The notes under the pieces are model-generated. The model was not told the origin of the DNA. It saw nothing but the letters and a program-made list of their open reading frames with translations, and did no database searches. A DNA stretch of 64,000 nt from Miscanthus floridulus (taxonomy: Eukaryota; Streptophyta; Magnoliopsida; Poales; Poaceae): positions 89,050,939-89,114,938 of the forward strand of contig NC_089587.1 in NCBI RefSeq assembly GCF_019320115.1. Direction: 5' to 3'. The position numbers and the translations under genes are program-made. Shown in pieces: positions 25,536 to 36,690 of the stretch. The stretch's first letter is position 1. The number at the start of each line of letters is the position of its first letter.

Positions 25536-25548
25536 AAAAAGGGGGAGA
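25536..25548 (+). promoter_or_regulatory. polypurine tract before the right LTR
   Basis: AAAAAGGGGGAGA, immediately followed by TT and the LTR start TGAAAG; the expected plus-strand priming site. Confidence 0.92.
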
Positions 25549-25549
25549 T

Positions 25550-26651
25550 TGAAAGCATCTAGGCCCCTAGTTGGGTTTTGGTGATTAATGACAATACGAG
25601 ATTACTATGACAATACTAGTAAGGTTCCAGAGAGGGAGAATCCTAATTGGATGTGTCCGATTAGTGCTGACCAGATGCTGGTCAGGTTCCAGTTACTGAC
25701 CGGATGCTGAACAGCAATGTGACCGGACGCTGGGTGCTAGAGTTCGGTCAACATCAGTAAGGGACTAGAGAGCAGTTTTTGTGACTAGACACGTCTGGTC
25801 AGTGCTGATCAGACGTAGGTCAGAGTCCGGTCACACCTTAATGGCTCTATGGTGGGGAGAACAAATCGGAGCGTCCGGTCACCCCGTAGGGTGCTGACTC
25901 AAGCACATAACGGTTCGTTTTGAATGAGGGGGTATAAATACTTCCTCTATTCATCCAAGGGAGTACTCTTGCCCATTTCAATAGCTAAGAAACACCCTTG
26001 AGAGTGCCAAGGAGAGCAAGAGCCTAGTGGGGTGATTGAGATTTGAGAATCCAATATTAAGGCCTCATTAGTGAAAAGAGAGTAGCAAGTGTGCATCCAC
26101 CCTTCTCATTAGGCTTGTTGTAGTCAAATGAGAGTTCTTGCTTGTTACTCTTGGTGGTCGCCATCACCTAGATGGCTTGGTGGTGATTGGGAGTTTGGTG
26201 ATCATCCGGCGGAGCTTGTGGATGACCCAACTCAAGTTGTGAGTGGTTGTGGGTGATTCACCGCGATGGAGTGTCGAAGAATCAACCCGTAGAGAGCACT
26301 TGATCCTTGCGCGGATCAAGGGGGAGCTACACCCTTGCATGGGTGCTCCAACGAGGACTAGTGGGGAGTGGCGACTCTCCGATACCTCGACATAACATCG
26401 CCGCGTTCCTTCTCCTCTCTTTACTTTAAGCATTTATATTTGAGAAATTCAATTCTTGTCTTTACATTCTTAGAATTGTCATGCTAGAGTAGGATTGGAA
26501 CTTAGGGTGCTAAACTTTTATATGGTAGATCAATGGAATCACTTTCTAGGCACAAGGGGTGAAGTGGGCCAAGTGTAGAGTTTATTTATTGCAAAGAATT
26601 TTAGAATTAGCCCAATTCATCCTCCCCCTCTTGGGCATCTTGATCCTTTCA
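25550..26651 (+). repeat. right (3') LTR, 1102 bp
   Basis: Same ends as the left LTR but 515 bp shorter. The missing block corresponds to about 14009-14522 of the left copy: sequence goes from GATTACTATGAC straight to AGTAAGGTTC. The rest aligns closely, including the TATAAATA at 25934. Confidence 0.93.
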
Positions 26652-28145
26652 CTCACCTTCTTCTTGCGACTCTATAGTCGTAGTTGCAGCAGTAGCAATA
26701 GCAACAACATGAGAATGAACAGGAATAACCGAAGAAGGCAAAGTATCTTCGCCAACATTAACTTGAAACAAAGACAAAGTAGCTTCGCCCAAATTAACAT
26801 TATAATGAACATTGGCCTCCAAATTCTGGAAATAATCACCACGCAAAGTCAACATCGGTGGAGTCAACCCACTAGAATTAAAAACAAAACTAATCATCCT
26901 CACCTCTTCATCACGAGCTAGTTGACTAAGAGTCTCCTGACCCATATCTTCATCACTTCCCCCAAGCTTCTCAAAACCAGAAGGAGTAGCAATCTTCTTG
27001 TTGCTAATCTTCTTAGCAAGTTGACCACTAGCTCTCTTCTTCTTAGTAACATTTTCTATGCCAGGCTTCGCTGCACGAGTATAATTTGGTGGTGATCTTT
27101 CATCATATTTGATTTGGGCAATTTCAAAAATTCTATTCAAACGCTTATAATCATTTCCAAGAATTTTGTCCATCAAATCTTTTTCCTTCTTCAAAAATTT
27201 GCCTAGAATCTCAACTGCCTTAACTTCAACAGCAGAAACAAAATCTTCATCTCTTGTATACTTCTTTGGGCGAAAAGCTTCTTTGTCAGGATAAATATAA
27301 TCCTTCCCGCTCACAACTTTCTTATGAAAACGAACAAAACTCCAACTCTTCTTAAGAGGCCAAACTCGAGCTGTAATATATTCTTCGCAAAGATCACAAG
27401 CACTTTGCAGATTAGCAGTCAACTTGTAAGCCTTCTCACAAATCTTTGAATTCTTTGTACTAGGAAATTCAGGCTTGCAATAAAAAACATTCCTTCCCAT
27501 CTTCGCAGCCAATGGATAGTGCTTAATAATCTTCCTTGACTCATCCTTTTCTTCAACCATTGGAACCGTATGGTAAAACCAATACCGGTACCAATTTTCA
27601 ACCCATTTATTCTTGGAAGCATGACAAATTTGTTTAGCACCTCGAGCAGGTTTAAAACTACAACAACCAAAGTATTTAATAACAGTTTTCCCATCCACAG
27701 TCTTATTCCTAAACTGAGTATGCATCTCATGAAGAGCACAAAAAGCCCTGATGTCCAAGTTTACATCTAGACACTTCACTGTCCAAATAAAAAAGAGCAA
27801 TCTTCGCTAATCCATTAGGAGTCAAATGATGCATTTCTATATTATATGCCTTCAAAAGTTCTTCGAGAAAGTATTGACATGGCATACGAAGTCCAGCTGC
27901 AAATTGATCACGAAAAACCACACATTCATAAGGTTTTGGATCAGGAATTACTTCACCATCCTATTAGTCACCATCCAATCTAACTCTTTATCATCCATCA
28001 AAGTTTGTCCAAACTTTAAAGACTTCGTATCATCACCAACCAACTTGGACTCAGACGTCGAAACATCTGATAAATCTTCACCAAAGTCAGACAGATTAGA
28101 TCCAACTAGAGAGTTTGCAGAAGCATTCTTCCCTTGATCAGACAT
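26652..28145 (-). pseudogene. gypsy-type transposon protein, 5' half (PF04195)
   Basis: Upstream half of the minus-strand gene continued at 12196-13944. It starts MSDQGKNASANS at 28145. A stop near 27949 falls before the 'putative gypsy type transposon' domain (FRDQFAAGLRMPC, HHLTPNGLAKIALF), and a frameshift lies near 27790. The domain continues at 27800-26649 (FGCCSFKPARGAKQICHASK; YPLAAKMGRNVFYCKPEFP; YIYPDKEAFRPKKY), followed by a basic stretch that may direct it to the nucleus and an acidic tail. The frame meets the copia element at 26652, inside coding sequence. The family is abundant in grasses; its molecular role is not established. Confidence 0.8.
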
Positions 28146-28601
28146 CTAGAAAATAAGAAACTTTTTCATCAAGATAAATAATAATAACAACAACAACAAA
28201 AGAAAGAGAAAAAACAGAAACAAACGAATTTAAAACTAACCTTAAGTCAACAAAACTTTTAACACTAAAAAGAAATAGTCTTCGAAAAAGAGTTTTGGCT
28301 CCGCAAATTTTTTTTGCTTCGCTTCAAAGAAATTTTCAGCAGCACCTCCCCATCTTCGATAAAGTAGCAAAAACATGGGGAACAGACCGAAGTATATATA
28401 GGCGGCTTCGGGTCAAACCTTATAGTTCAGCTTCCGACAGTCAAATACGACCATTGCAATTCAAAAAACCAACTGTTCATAGTCTAACGGCTAGAAATGG
28501 CCAACTCCAAAGTTTGGGACGACGTTTTTTTGTCTTCGTTTTCAATCCAAACTTCACGGGATTCAGACCTTTGGTGTAGGCCTTCGCCCGCAAGGAGCTG
28601 C
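28146..28601 (-). other. 5' leader of the gypsy-type transposon gene
   Basis: Non-coding DNA upstream (on the minus strand) of the MSDQGK start, with an A-rich block at 28160-28230 and many CTTCG words. No primer binding site starting TGG was found beside the LTR at 28602. Confidence 0.4.
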
Positions 28602-29215
28602 TGTTGGGGATTGAACTTCGCCAAAAAACTCAGCCCCTGAAACTTTGAAGTTGAAATTATGATTTCTATAACAAAATTTACTTGTAGGAAGAAGTAATAA
28701 AGCGAAGGTGGAAATTTGACTTCGTAAGAAAGATTTCGTCTATGCTGGTGAAAAGAAGAAAGCAAGAATTAGGCGAAGACAAGAGTTTGACTTCGCCTAA
28801 CATTCTGAGAGAAGAAGAAAATCAAAGCAGAAATCGACTAAGTATGGAAGACGAAGACATCGGTGAAGTTGATGTACAAAGGCCCCATTCGCTTGGAGGA
28901 ATTCTGGATGAATCTGGGGGAATTTATGAGAGAAAAACACTGTTCTGGATAAAAAAAACGGATCAAGCCGGGTTTAAGGGCACGCGAACGGGGAGTTGAA
29001 GACTGAAGGCTCAAGAGAGGAAAAAGACTACTTCGCCCTTATAGTTAAAAAGGGTTATAACCATTTGAATTGTGGGTAAAATAGTCATTCTATGTAAAGT
29101 ATGAAGACTAGGACCCCTATAAATACCCCTTTGATATGTACTGTATGATCATAAAATGAATATAACTTGATGTTGTGTTCAAATTTTTTATGTTTGAGTA
29201 ATTTCCTACCCAACA
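28602..29215 (+). mobile_element. 614-bp LTR (solo or orphan)
   Basis: Bounded by perfect inverted ends TGTTGGG and CCCAACA. It holds CTATAAATACCCC near 29127 and an AT-rich ATAAAATGAATAT near 29152, an arrangement of promoter then polyadenylation region that suggests plus orientation. The five bases on either side do not match, so it is not a clean solo LTR. It may be the right-hand LTR of the minus-strand gene at 28145, with the other copy lost. Confidence 0.55.
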
Positions 29216-30582
29216 CTACCCCCGAAATATTTTAAGACTGCTTTTCCAGGAACCATCCAACACGTACGGTGTTACATGGTCAGGGCTTCAGACTTCAGTG
29301 CAGACTGGTGGTTTTACTGGTTCTCTTTCGCGGGGTTTTCGATCTTTCCACAACAAAATCTGCAAACAAAAAATATGATCCTTTTAGAAGAAGAAAAAGA
29401 AGCGAACTTTACAACAAATGAATTTAAATTTGAACAAAAAATTGAATTGAGGGGGTTCATTTTAACACATAGCAAGCAAGTTCATTAATCGGTAAAAACT
29501 CAAAGAAACCAAGTACTGTTTTTATGTGATGGAAGAAGTGGCAGGATTTCACATGTCCAATTTGTGATTTGTGGAAAAGATTTCTAAAGGTGGTTGGACC
29601 TAGAGCCGCCCTAACAAATCAATTTCTACAACACATGCGTAATCTAGAATTTCAAAAAATTACTATTTTTTCCTGACTTGTGATTTTTAAAAAAGAATTA
29701 TTTATAGAGTAAGCTAGATCTAGAACCTACTATAAACATTAATTTTTAGGTGTGGCTAGAAAACCGCCTTTATAAATTGTCGATTTGTAAAGACGCACAG
29801 GTATCGGCGATTGAGCTATACAGGCTTTCCAACCGTCTCTACAACTACTTTTCGTAGTAGCAAAAGGGTACAAAGTACACAAACCCAAACTCCTTCAACG
29901 TGTCGGTCTCTCGGCTGGAATATAGCACGAGGAATAATCTAAATTAAGTTTTATCTCTGTCCTGATAGATACATGTGTGGCGCTTGCGCTTCGATCGTGT
30001 TGACGACAGTTGAATCGTTCAAATGTAAGGACTGGCTGGGCAGTTCTCTCTCAATCGCAGTGGGTAAGGACATGTGAGGTCATCATCAACCAATAAATCA
30101 TAGATTTGAAATCATTACACTAGTGCAATTCACTAAGCAAACTGAGGAGATTTGGTTTTCCAAACCGTGTAGCAACTTTTTCTTGTACCACAAGTTGTAC
30201 AGTCAGAAATAAATAACGAACACTCGAACAGTTCAACTTCTATCTATAGAGCTAATACTAGTAGTTCGACATGTGGACTTGGTCCTCTCCTCTTCGATCG
30301 AGTGGAAATTAATTAACCTGGCGTTAGAGCTAATAATAACTGCACTGATAGAGATACATACTCTGTACTCCCGCAGCAGCGCCGACGACTTCCATTGCCG
30401 ATGCAACCCTCCTCTCCCGCGGCAACTCCCAGCTCGCCTAGGCCTCCGCCCCCACGCCAGCCAAGAAGTAGAAGTCATCCTCTTTTTCCAAGGTCAAGAA
30501 TAAGAACATATAGTATTTGTTTACGTTCATCACTGTTGCCACACCCACCACTGAAGCCCTAGTTGAAGCAATGCATAAAGCC
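29216..30582. other. no gene; decayed transposon fragments
   Basis: No supported gene. About 29570-29870 resembles a decayed CACTA element: it ends CGTCTCTACAACTAC...CGTAGTAG, like the element at 33170. At 30373-30580 a short C-rich, protein-like stretch is seen but not recognised. Confidence 0.4.
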
Positions 30583-30585
30583 TTA

Positions 30586-30920
30586 GGGGGTGTTTGGATC
30601 CAGTGACTAAAATTTAGGATGTATATCGGGAGGATGTTGTATGGGGTGTTCGGATACTAATAAAAAAATAAATTACATAATCCGCCAGTACTCCACGAGA
30701 CGAATTTTTTAAGCATAATTAATCCATCATTAGCATATGTTTACTGTAGCAAAAATATTGTCAAATCATGGACTAATTAGGCTTGAAAGATTCGTCTCGC
30801 AAATTAGTCGCAGACTATGCAATTAGTTTTGTAATTAGTCAATATTTAATATTCCATGCATGTGTCCAAATATTCGATGGGATAGCGACTAAAATTTAGG
30901 AAGAGCAACCAAACACCCCC
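30586..30920. mobile_element. Tourist-like (PIF/Harbinger) MITE, 335 bp
   Basis: Terminal repeats GGGGGTGTTTGG and CCAAACACCCCC, with TTA target duplications at 30583-30585 and 30921-30923. The interior (AGATTCGTCTCGCAAATTAG) is a phrase common in grass MITEs. It has no coding capacity. Confidence 0.92.
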
Positions 30921-30952
30921 TTAAACTTGGCTATTGAGACCACACCTTGATT

Positions 30953-31480
30953 GAGTAAGAGGGTACGCTTTGCTCACCTGACGCGTCTTAGACTCTAGAT
31001 CAAGTTAGGTGAAGGAGAGCAAGAAACTTCTATATCTCATGAGTAACGGAGGCGGCTAGGGCGCCCGTCTCCTTAACGCAGGCACTGAATTGGAGATGGA
31101 CATCCTGCCCGCCTCCGTAAACACGATTTGACCGCCCTCCATTAACATGTACAGTAGTAGTGACTCTTGAAAATCTGGGCCTGTGCCTGAGCACACGTGT
31201 CATGTTGGGACTTCAACACTGGTATATAGTTTCTACCGCCAAAAACCTAACCAGGCCAGTTGAGACTCAGTTCACAACCCTAAAAAAATCCTAGCTTCTA
31301 TATTGCCAATGTATGAGACAATGATTGATGTCCAAAGATCTGAATTTATGACCGAGTTTATGTCAAAACGACAGATACATAACCTATACGCTCATGGAGT
31401 AAGAGAGCTATCGCTTTGCTCAGGCGACGCGTCTTAGACTCTGCATCAAGTTGGGTGAAGGGGAGCAAGAAACTTCTGTC
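30953..31480 (+). repeat. direct duplication upstream of the DC1 gene
   Basis: An ~80-bp segment at 30953-31035 is repeated at 31397-31480, roughly 85% alike by eye (shared core GACGCGTCTTAGACTCT and GAGCAAGAAACTTCT). About 360 bp separate the copies. It could be an old tandem promoter duplication; the spacer contains no recognised element. Confidence 0.75.
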
Positions 31481-31627
31481 TCGTGGGCACGTACTGCTTG
31501 CTCTGCGCCTTATACTCTCCAGCTCCTCTCTGCTTCGTGGAGCAGGTCTTGGTAAACATATATACGCCAATATACGCGTTGATTCGCACAGAGGCATCTC
31601 GGTGCAGTGCCAAGTCATCATATGCAT

Positions 31628-31667
31628 CATGCATGGCAACATGCACTTTACATACACGTATATATAT
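31628..31667 (+). promoter_or_regulatory. candidate core promoter of the DC1 gene
   Basis: A TATATATAT tract (31659-31667) lies 112 bp before the ATG at 31779. Just upstream is CATGCATG (31628-31635), an RY element bound by plant B3 factors of the ABI3/VP1 type. Both are short motifs, so the assignment is tentative. Confidence 0.4.
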
Positions 31668-31778
31668 CGTGGATTGTTTGCGCAGTCGTGCTCGTGCCCT
31701 AGCTCTGGTTCGCTGCATACCACACAACACAGCCAGCGTTGCTCATCAGCCGGTTCTTCATCTTCTTCGTCGTCAGTA

Positions 31779-32570
31779 ATGGGGGCTTTTCTATCTGTAT
31801 CCGGCCACGGCCACTCCTCCCACCCCGAGCACTGCGCTCGCTTTAATCGCGTCGACCGCAACGACTCCCCGCCGTCGCCGTGCAGGATGTGCAATCTGAA
31901 CGTGGAGACCGGCGCGGCGGCCTATCGCTGCTCGGAGCTCGGCTGCGCCGTCGTCCTCCACGACGCCTGCTACCGACGCCCGACGACGCTCAAGCGCCAC
32001 TTCGGGCACCGGCAGCACCGCCTCACCCTGGGCGCCGACACCCGCGCCGACCTCTCGTGCAGCCTCTGCGCCCAGCCGCTCGGCACGCCAACCGTCGCCT
32101 ACAGCTGCGCTCACAGCAGGTGCGCCGGTTTCAGCGCTCACCCGCGCTGCTGCAACCTCCCGAGGAACATGACCACGCCGCCGGACCTGCACGAGCACAC
32201 CAGCCTTGTCCTGCGCCCTCCGTCGGCGCCGGGTGGGAACGGCGGCAACAGCGAGGCGCGGCCGCGACGAACATGTCTCAAGTGCGGGAAGACGGCCACG
32301 ACAGCGGGGCGGAAGGCCGCACCGTGGTCGTACCAGTGCCCCAAGTGCGCCGGCGTGGAGTACTGTCTCGCGTGCGTGCTCGGCAACGACGTTAGCACCG
32401 TGCCGTGCTGCTGCTTGCCGTGCTGCGCCGTCGACCCTGCAGCCGTGCACTGTGTTGGGTATTTGGCCGGGGCGCTCTTGTGTGGGTTCTTGTCTGGAAT
32501 GGGATGCCCGGGCATCCCAACTCAGCCGTACCCCGGCGACATGGAACTTACTCCCAGATACCGAACGTGA
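31779..32570 (+). CDS. DC1 (cysteine/histidine-rich C1) domain protein
   Basis: A 263-residue, intronless protein; the start MGAFLSVSGHGHSS is the first ATG that leaves only DC1 sequence and follows a plausible TATA. Three Cys/His blocks are visible: residues ~15-75 (HPEHC, CRMC, YRC, C, H..C, H), ~85-130 (CSLC, YSC..SRC, H.RCC) and ~165-210 (CLKC, YQCPKC, YCLACV). DC1 repeats bind zinc; plant members act in stress and hormone responses, sometimes binding lipids or DNA, but no specific role can be assigned here. The Cys-rich C-terminus (CCCLPCC, then a hydrophobic GALLCGFLSGMG) might associate with membrane. The frame is unbroken and GC-rich, unlike its neighbours, so this is the only convincing host gene in the window. 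Confidence 0.85.
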   Translation: MGAFLSVSGHGHSSHPEHCARFNRVDRNDSPPSPCRMCNLNVETGAAAYRCSELGCAVVLHDACYRRPTTLKRHFGHRQHRLTLGADTRADLSCSLCAQPLGTPTVAYSCAHSRCAGFSAHPRCCNLPRNMTTPPDLHEHTSLVLRPPSAPGGNGGNSEARPRRTCLKCGKTATTAGRKAAPWSYQCPKCAGVEYCLACVLGNDVSTVPCCCLPCCAVDPAAVHCVGYLAGALLCGFLSGMGCPGIPTQPYPGDMELTPRYRT

Positions 32571-33166
32571 TTGTGGAAATCTAGCAAAAAGCTTTAATTG
32601 GTGAACAAGTGTGAGTGCAAAATGAATGTTTTTCCCATCTACACCCATATATATGTGTAAAATTGGTGGACGAGTCTGTATATGATGCCATCCAGTTTTC
32701 TGCAATATTCAAGACAACCTAATTTCCAATATGATTACAACTGTCGGTGACGGTTATTAGTAACAACTCTCAGTTTTATTAGTGACCTGTAAGGTATATA
32801 ACTGTATTGGTATTTGGTAATGGTAAGTGTTTCCAAGAAATGTTGATAAAATTTGAAATATTTTTCCTGGCGAAATATTACTCAAATTTGTAAGTAAAGT
32901 TTGAAGTATTTCTACCTAAATTTTTCTAGTATTAGCTACTGATAAGTGATAACAAAGCCACTGCTTCTATGTTGGTGGAACCCAATTAGTAATGTTTTCA
33001 TACGGAGAACAACATTAATACCGTTACTTTTTCCTCAAACACGCAAAAAAAAATTTGTGTTTTTCTTTCCTCGAAGAACAGTTTGAATACAAGCCATACG
33101 AACAGCAAAGTTAGGGCACTTAGCTTCCAACGAGAAATTGCTATAAGATAGTTTCCATACTTACCA
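32571..33166. other. 3' flank of the DC1 gene, no gene
   Basis: AT-rich intergenic DNA. A loose polyadenylation-like region (AAAATGAATG, ~32620) follows the stop codon. Nothing else is supported. Confidence 0.5.
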
Positions 33167-33169
33167 AGA

Positions 33170-34193
33170 CACTACGTAGAAAACTTTTTTTTAGGGACGG
33201 CTGGTAACCCTCTGTAGGGGCGGTTTTGCCAGCCGCCCCTATGAAAAGGTGGCTACAAATCGCTGATTTGTAGGAGCGGCTGGTGTTATCAGCCGCCCCT
33301 ATAAATTGATTTATAGGGGCGGCTGAATATTGAGTCACCCCTATAAATCAATTTTCAGAAAAAACGAACAAAGGGGCAAAAAAAATAGCAATTTTTTTTA
33401 ATCCAAGGAGGTCCCCACCAGCAGCCACACACACCCTCACTCTTCGAACCCGCGACCTCTCGCTCACGCGTAAACTCCTCTACCAATGCACCTCACGATC
33501 ACGTGTGTCTACATTTCATTTTGGTTCCCCACATATTATACAAAACTGAGCATAAATTGATTATTTGGTGCCCTAAACTAATTCAAATAAAAAAGTTGTC
33601 AACTACAAAGTTTTATAATTTTTTGAGATCTACAACTTTCATTTTGGTAGTTTCTCCATCCGAGGTCACTTATAAAATTTGAATTTCAAATTTAAGAAAT
33701 TCGAATGTAGTTTTCCATGATAAGATGATTTTAAATGAGAAAGTTATCAACTACAAAATTTCATAACTTTTCAAGATCTACAACTTTCATTTTTACTGTT
33801 TGTCCATCCGAGGTCATTTAAAAAATTAAATTTCAAATTTTTGGAAATTCAAACGTAGTTTTCCTTGACAAGATGATTTCAAATCAAAAAGTTGTCAACT
33901 ACAAAGTTTCATAACTTTTCGAGATCTACAACTTTCATTTTGGTTGTTTCTCCGTCCGAGGTCGTTTACAAAATTTGAATTTTAGTGTTTAATTTTTAAT
34001 ACTCGGCGTCTATTTGTAGAGGCACTTCAATATTGAGCCGCCCCTACAAATCGGATTTGTAGGGGCGGCTGGATATAGAGCCGCCCCTACAAATCGGGCC
34101 ATTTGTAGGGGCGGCTAATAACACCGACCGCCCCTACAAATCCATTTGTACAAAGAAAGGAAGGTGTTGCTACAAATTGTTTTTGTAGTAGTG
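33170..34193. mobile_element. non-autonomous CACTA element (1024 bp)
   Basis: Starts CACTACGTAGAAAAC and ends GTTTTTGTAGTAGTG, with AGA target duplications (33167-33169, 34194-34196). Both ends carry inverted subterminal copies of TAGGGGCGGCTG. The middle (about 33590-33990) has three imperfect copies, period roughly 135 bp, of a unit with GATCTACAACTTTCATTTT and CCATCCGAGGTC. On the minus strand a tRNA-like module is present: A-box TGGTAGAGGAG (33475-33485) and B-box-like GGTTCGAAGAG (33440-33450). No protein is encoded. Confidence 0.9.
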
Positions 34194-34196
34194 AGA

Positions 34197-34694
34197 TATA
34201 CTAAACAAAGAAATCATATATATTTCCAGTAGATGGTTTCTTCATAATAATTTTTTTACCAATCACATGTCTTCTCTCTCTTATCCACCTGTCACATTTC
34301 TTCCTATCTTCATTCTCACGTATAGACATAGTTTTTTTATAAGAAACAATTTCCTTTTTCTCTGTTCCTTAATTCTAATGTCATCACCATTTTATTTAGT
34401 TTGCACGGTAACTAATAGGTATAGAAATCATCCTAATTTCTGGGTTGAGATAACAGCCATAATGTCATTAGATGTTTGCATACCATAGAGTTCATTCCAA
34501 AGACAAAGGAAGAACACGACCTAAAGCAAACATTAAAAATCACATCACGTAATCAAACCGTGCCGCTCTTAGGAGGTGTGTAGAGCCTAGGAACCACGCG
34601 CACACATACACGATGGGCAACGAAGAGGAATAGGATAACGCGGGAGATTTTAATTTCCAAATGGCATTACAACTAGGTATCTTTTAATATTCTC
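34197..34694. other. AT-rich spacer, no gene
   Basis: T-rich DNA between two small transposons. No ORF has recognisable sequence. Confidence 0.5.
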
Positions 34695-34702
34695 CCTCTG
34701 TA

Positions 34703-34900
34703 CAGGCACGGAGCCAGCGGTGGGGCTAGGGGGGCTCCAGCCCCCCCTACCGCTCGCGAGCAAGCGAAGCCCCGTAGAGCCGCTGTCTGAAATTTCAGCT
34801 GTAGATGTATAGGTAGGAGGGGCTGAGATTTGCTGAATCTCTTTTCTTGCTAATTACCGTTGTTTAGTCCCTCCTAAATTTTTTCCTAGCTTCGTCCCTG
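34703..34900. mobile_element. hAT-like MITE (198 bp)
   Basis: Imperfect terminal repeats CAGGCACGGAGC and CAGGGACGAAGC (complement of the right end). The 8-bp target duplication is CCTCTGTA (34695-34702) and CCTCTATA (34901-34908), one mismatch. A near-palindrome of G and C runs lies just inside the left end. Confidence 0.75.
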
Positions 34901-35148
34901 CCTCTATATTATTATTTCATTTTGGTTACTCGCTCTTTTTTATATATATTCACACATGTGACATCATGATAGATAAGTTTTACCAACTTTGGATGAAACT
35001 AATGAGAAGTTCACAACTAAACATAACGCGCGTAACCATGGAGACATTCAACCAAAACTTGGAAACTTTAGTATATATTCCTGCCGCATCTGCACGGTCT
35101 TCTCACCACAGTGGACATGCAAGTAAACACGCCACAGTGGACATGCAC

Positions 35149-36305
35149 CACTACCGGAGACTGTGTAGTTACCGAGTGCCCCAACAATTACCGAGTGTCA
35201 AAAGTCGGGACACTCGGAAAACATTACTTACCGAGTGCCAACACTCGGAAAACATAAACACCCGGTAGTAGACCGCTTTACCGAGTCCGCACACTCGGTA
35301 ACTTCAGACACTCGGTAAAACTACAAGTTTACCGAAGGGGCGCACTCGGTAAAAACAGACACTCGGTATTGAGGTGCCACGTCACCTAGTATACCAACCG
35401 TGCGCCAAACGGCGTCACGGCATGACATGTTTACCGAGTGTAGAAGTATTTGCACTCGGTAATAATAAAGTTTTACCGAGTGTAAGTGCACAACACTTGG
35501 TAAACACTATCTTTTACCGAGTGTATTGGCGCAACACTCGGTAAAATTCAACCAAATTTCTTGTTTTTCCCTTCATTCTTTTTCCTCTATCCACATATGA
35601 TATTTAGTACTCCATTCCAAAATATGGTGTTTATTTCGATTTATTTACTATATTTCACAAAATTTTCATTCTTTATGAAAATTAGGTACATATCGTGTAA
35701 ATTTAATTGTAATAATTAAAATCGAACTCGATAAATCACGAGATTGGAAGAATTAACATTGAAGCATACATCTATGTTATAGAAAAATTTTCATAACGTT
35801 TCGGAAGTATTTTTACATTCGTCGCTGCCGAACCGGTACATCTCCCAAAGAGACGCTAAACATTCACAATGACGAGTAGGATTTCTATTAAGAGTGAAAT
35901 TCAACATTATGATTTGAACTTGAAATTTTTTAGATAGTAAATAGATGACATGAAATAGTTCATGTGAAAGTTTGGTGAATTTTAGGATTAAATTGGCATT
36001 TTTTCATTTTTGTTTTGCATGAAATAATGGATACTTTTACCGAGTGTGACCTCAAACACTCGGTAAAGGTTAGCCACGGCCCACCTGTCTGCCACAGTGG
36101 GCTGCCATGCTTCTGTTTACCGAGTGCCGTAGATCTGGGCACTCGGTAAACATATACCAGGCCCACATGTTATTGGGCTGCGGTGCTTCTGTTTACCGAG
36201 TGCCGTAGATCTAGGCACTCGGTAAACATGTACCAGGCCCACATGTAATTGGGCTGCGGTGCTTCAGTTTACCGAGTGCCGTATATCTAGGCACTCGGTA
36301 AACAG
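35149..36305. repeat. 5' subterminal repeats of the CACTA element
   Basis: Clusters of direct and inverted ACCGAGTG motifs at 35170-35545 and 36035-36305. Pairs often form short hairpins. Such arrays bind the TnpA protein in En/Spm elements. 35546-36034 lacks the motif and is AT-rich. Confidence 0.9.
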
Positions 36306-36344
36306 AGGCATTCACTTAGCCGTTTCTCCCTCAAATTGTGCACA

Positions 36345-36690
36345 GACACACACACACACTGCACACGCCCGCGCATCCCCGCCGCACCGCCACCGTCCCC
36401 CGCGCCGGCGCCTCCCCGCCGTCCCCCGCACTTGCGCCCGCACCTCCCCGCGCCCGCGCCCGCGCCCGCGCGCTCCCCGCCGTCGCCGGCGCCTCCCCAC
36501 CGCCGCGGCCGCCTCCTCCCCTCCACGCCGTCGCCTCCTCCCCTCCACGCCGTCGCCAGCGCCTCCCCGCTGTCGCCGGCGCCTCCCCACCGCCGCGGCC
36601 GCCTCCTCCCCTCCACCACCGCCGCCACCGGGCGGTCCCCCACAGCCGCCGCCACCGGGAAAGGAAGGGCTGCAACCTCATCCATTGCCG
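36345..36690 (+). other. GC-rich leader or first exon of the CACTA element
   Basis: A C-rich, CpG-rich block with internal repeats (GCCGCCTCCTCCCCTCCAC recurs). Its position just after the 5' repeats suggests the transcribed leader of the transposase gene. All three forward frames are open and Pro/Ala/Arg-rich, so openness is not evidence of coding. CCGAGGTTTGTTG near 36690 may hold a splice donor. Confidence 0.5.

Larger units (their letters stand above)
13945..26651 (+). mobile_element. Sirevirus-like Ty1/copia retrotransposon (12.7 kb)
   Basis: A complete-ended element. The LTRs start TGAAAGCATCT and end GATCCTTTCA. The target duplication is CTCAC on both sides (13940-13944, 26652-26656). 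An initiator-Met primer site follows the left LTR and two polypurine tracts precede the right one. Gene order gag-protease-integrase-RT-RNase H is that of copia elements. The gag type, repeated polypurine tracts, GTCCGGTC/GACCGGAC words in the LTRs and a large third ORF after pol point to the Sirevirus lineage. All ORFs carry stops or frameshifts, so the copy is not autonomous. The two LTRs are roughly 95% alike by eye outside one large deletion, indicating fairly recent insertion. Confidence 0.93.

Noticed and set aside
31791..32705. 304-codon ORF on the minus strand opposite the DC1 gene
   Set aside because: It is the GC-rich shadow of the DC1 coding sequence. Its translation is Arg/Ala-rich without motifs, whereas the plus strand shows ordered Cys/His blocks.
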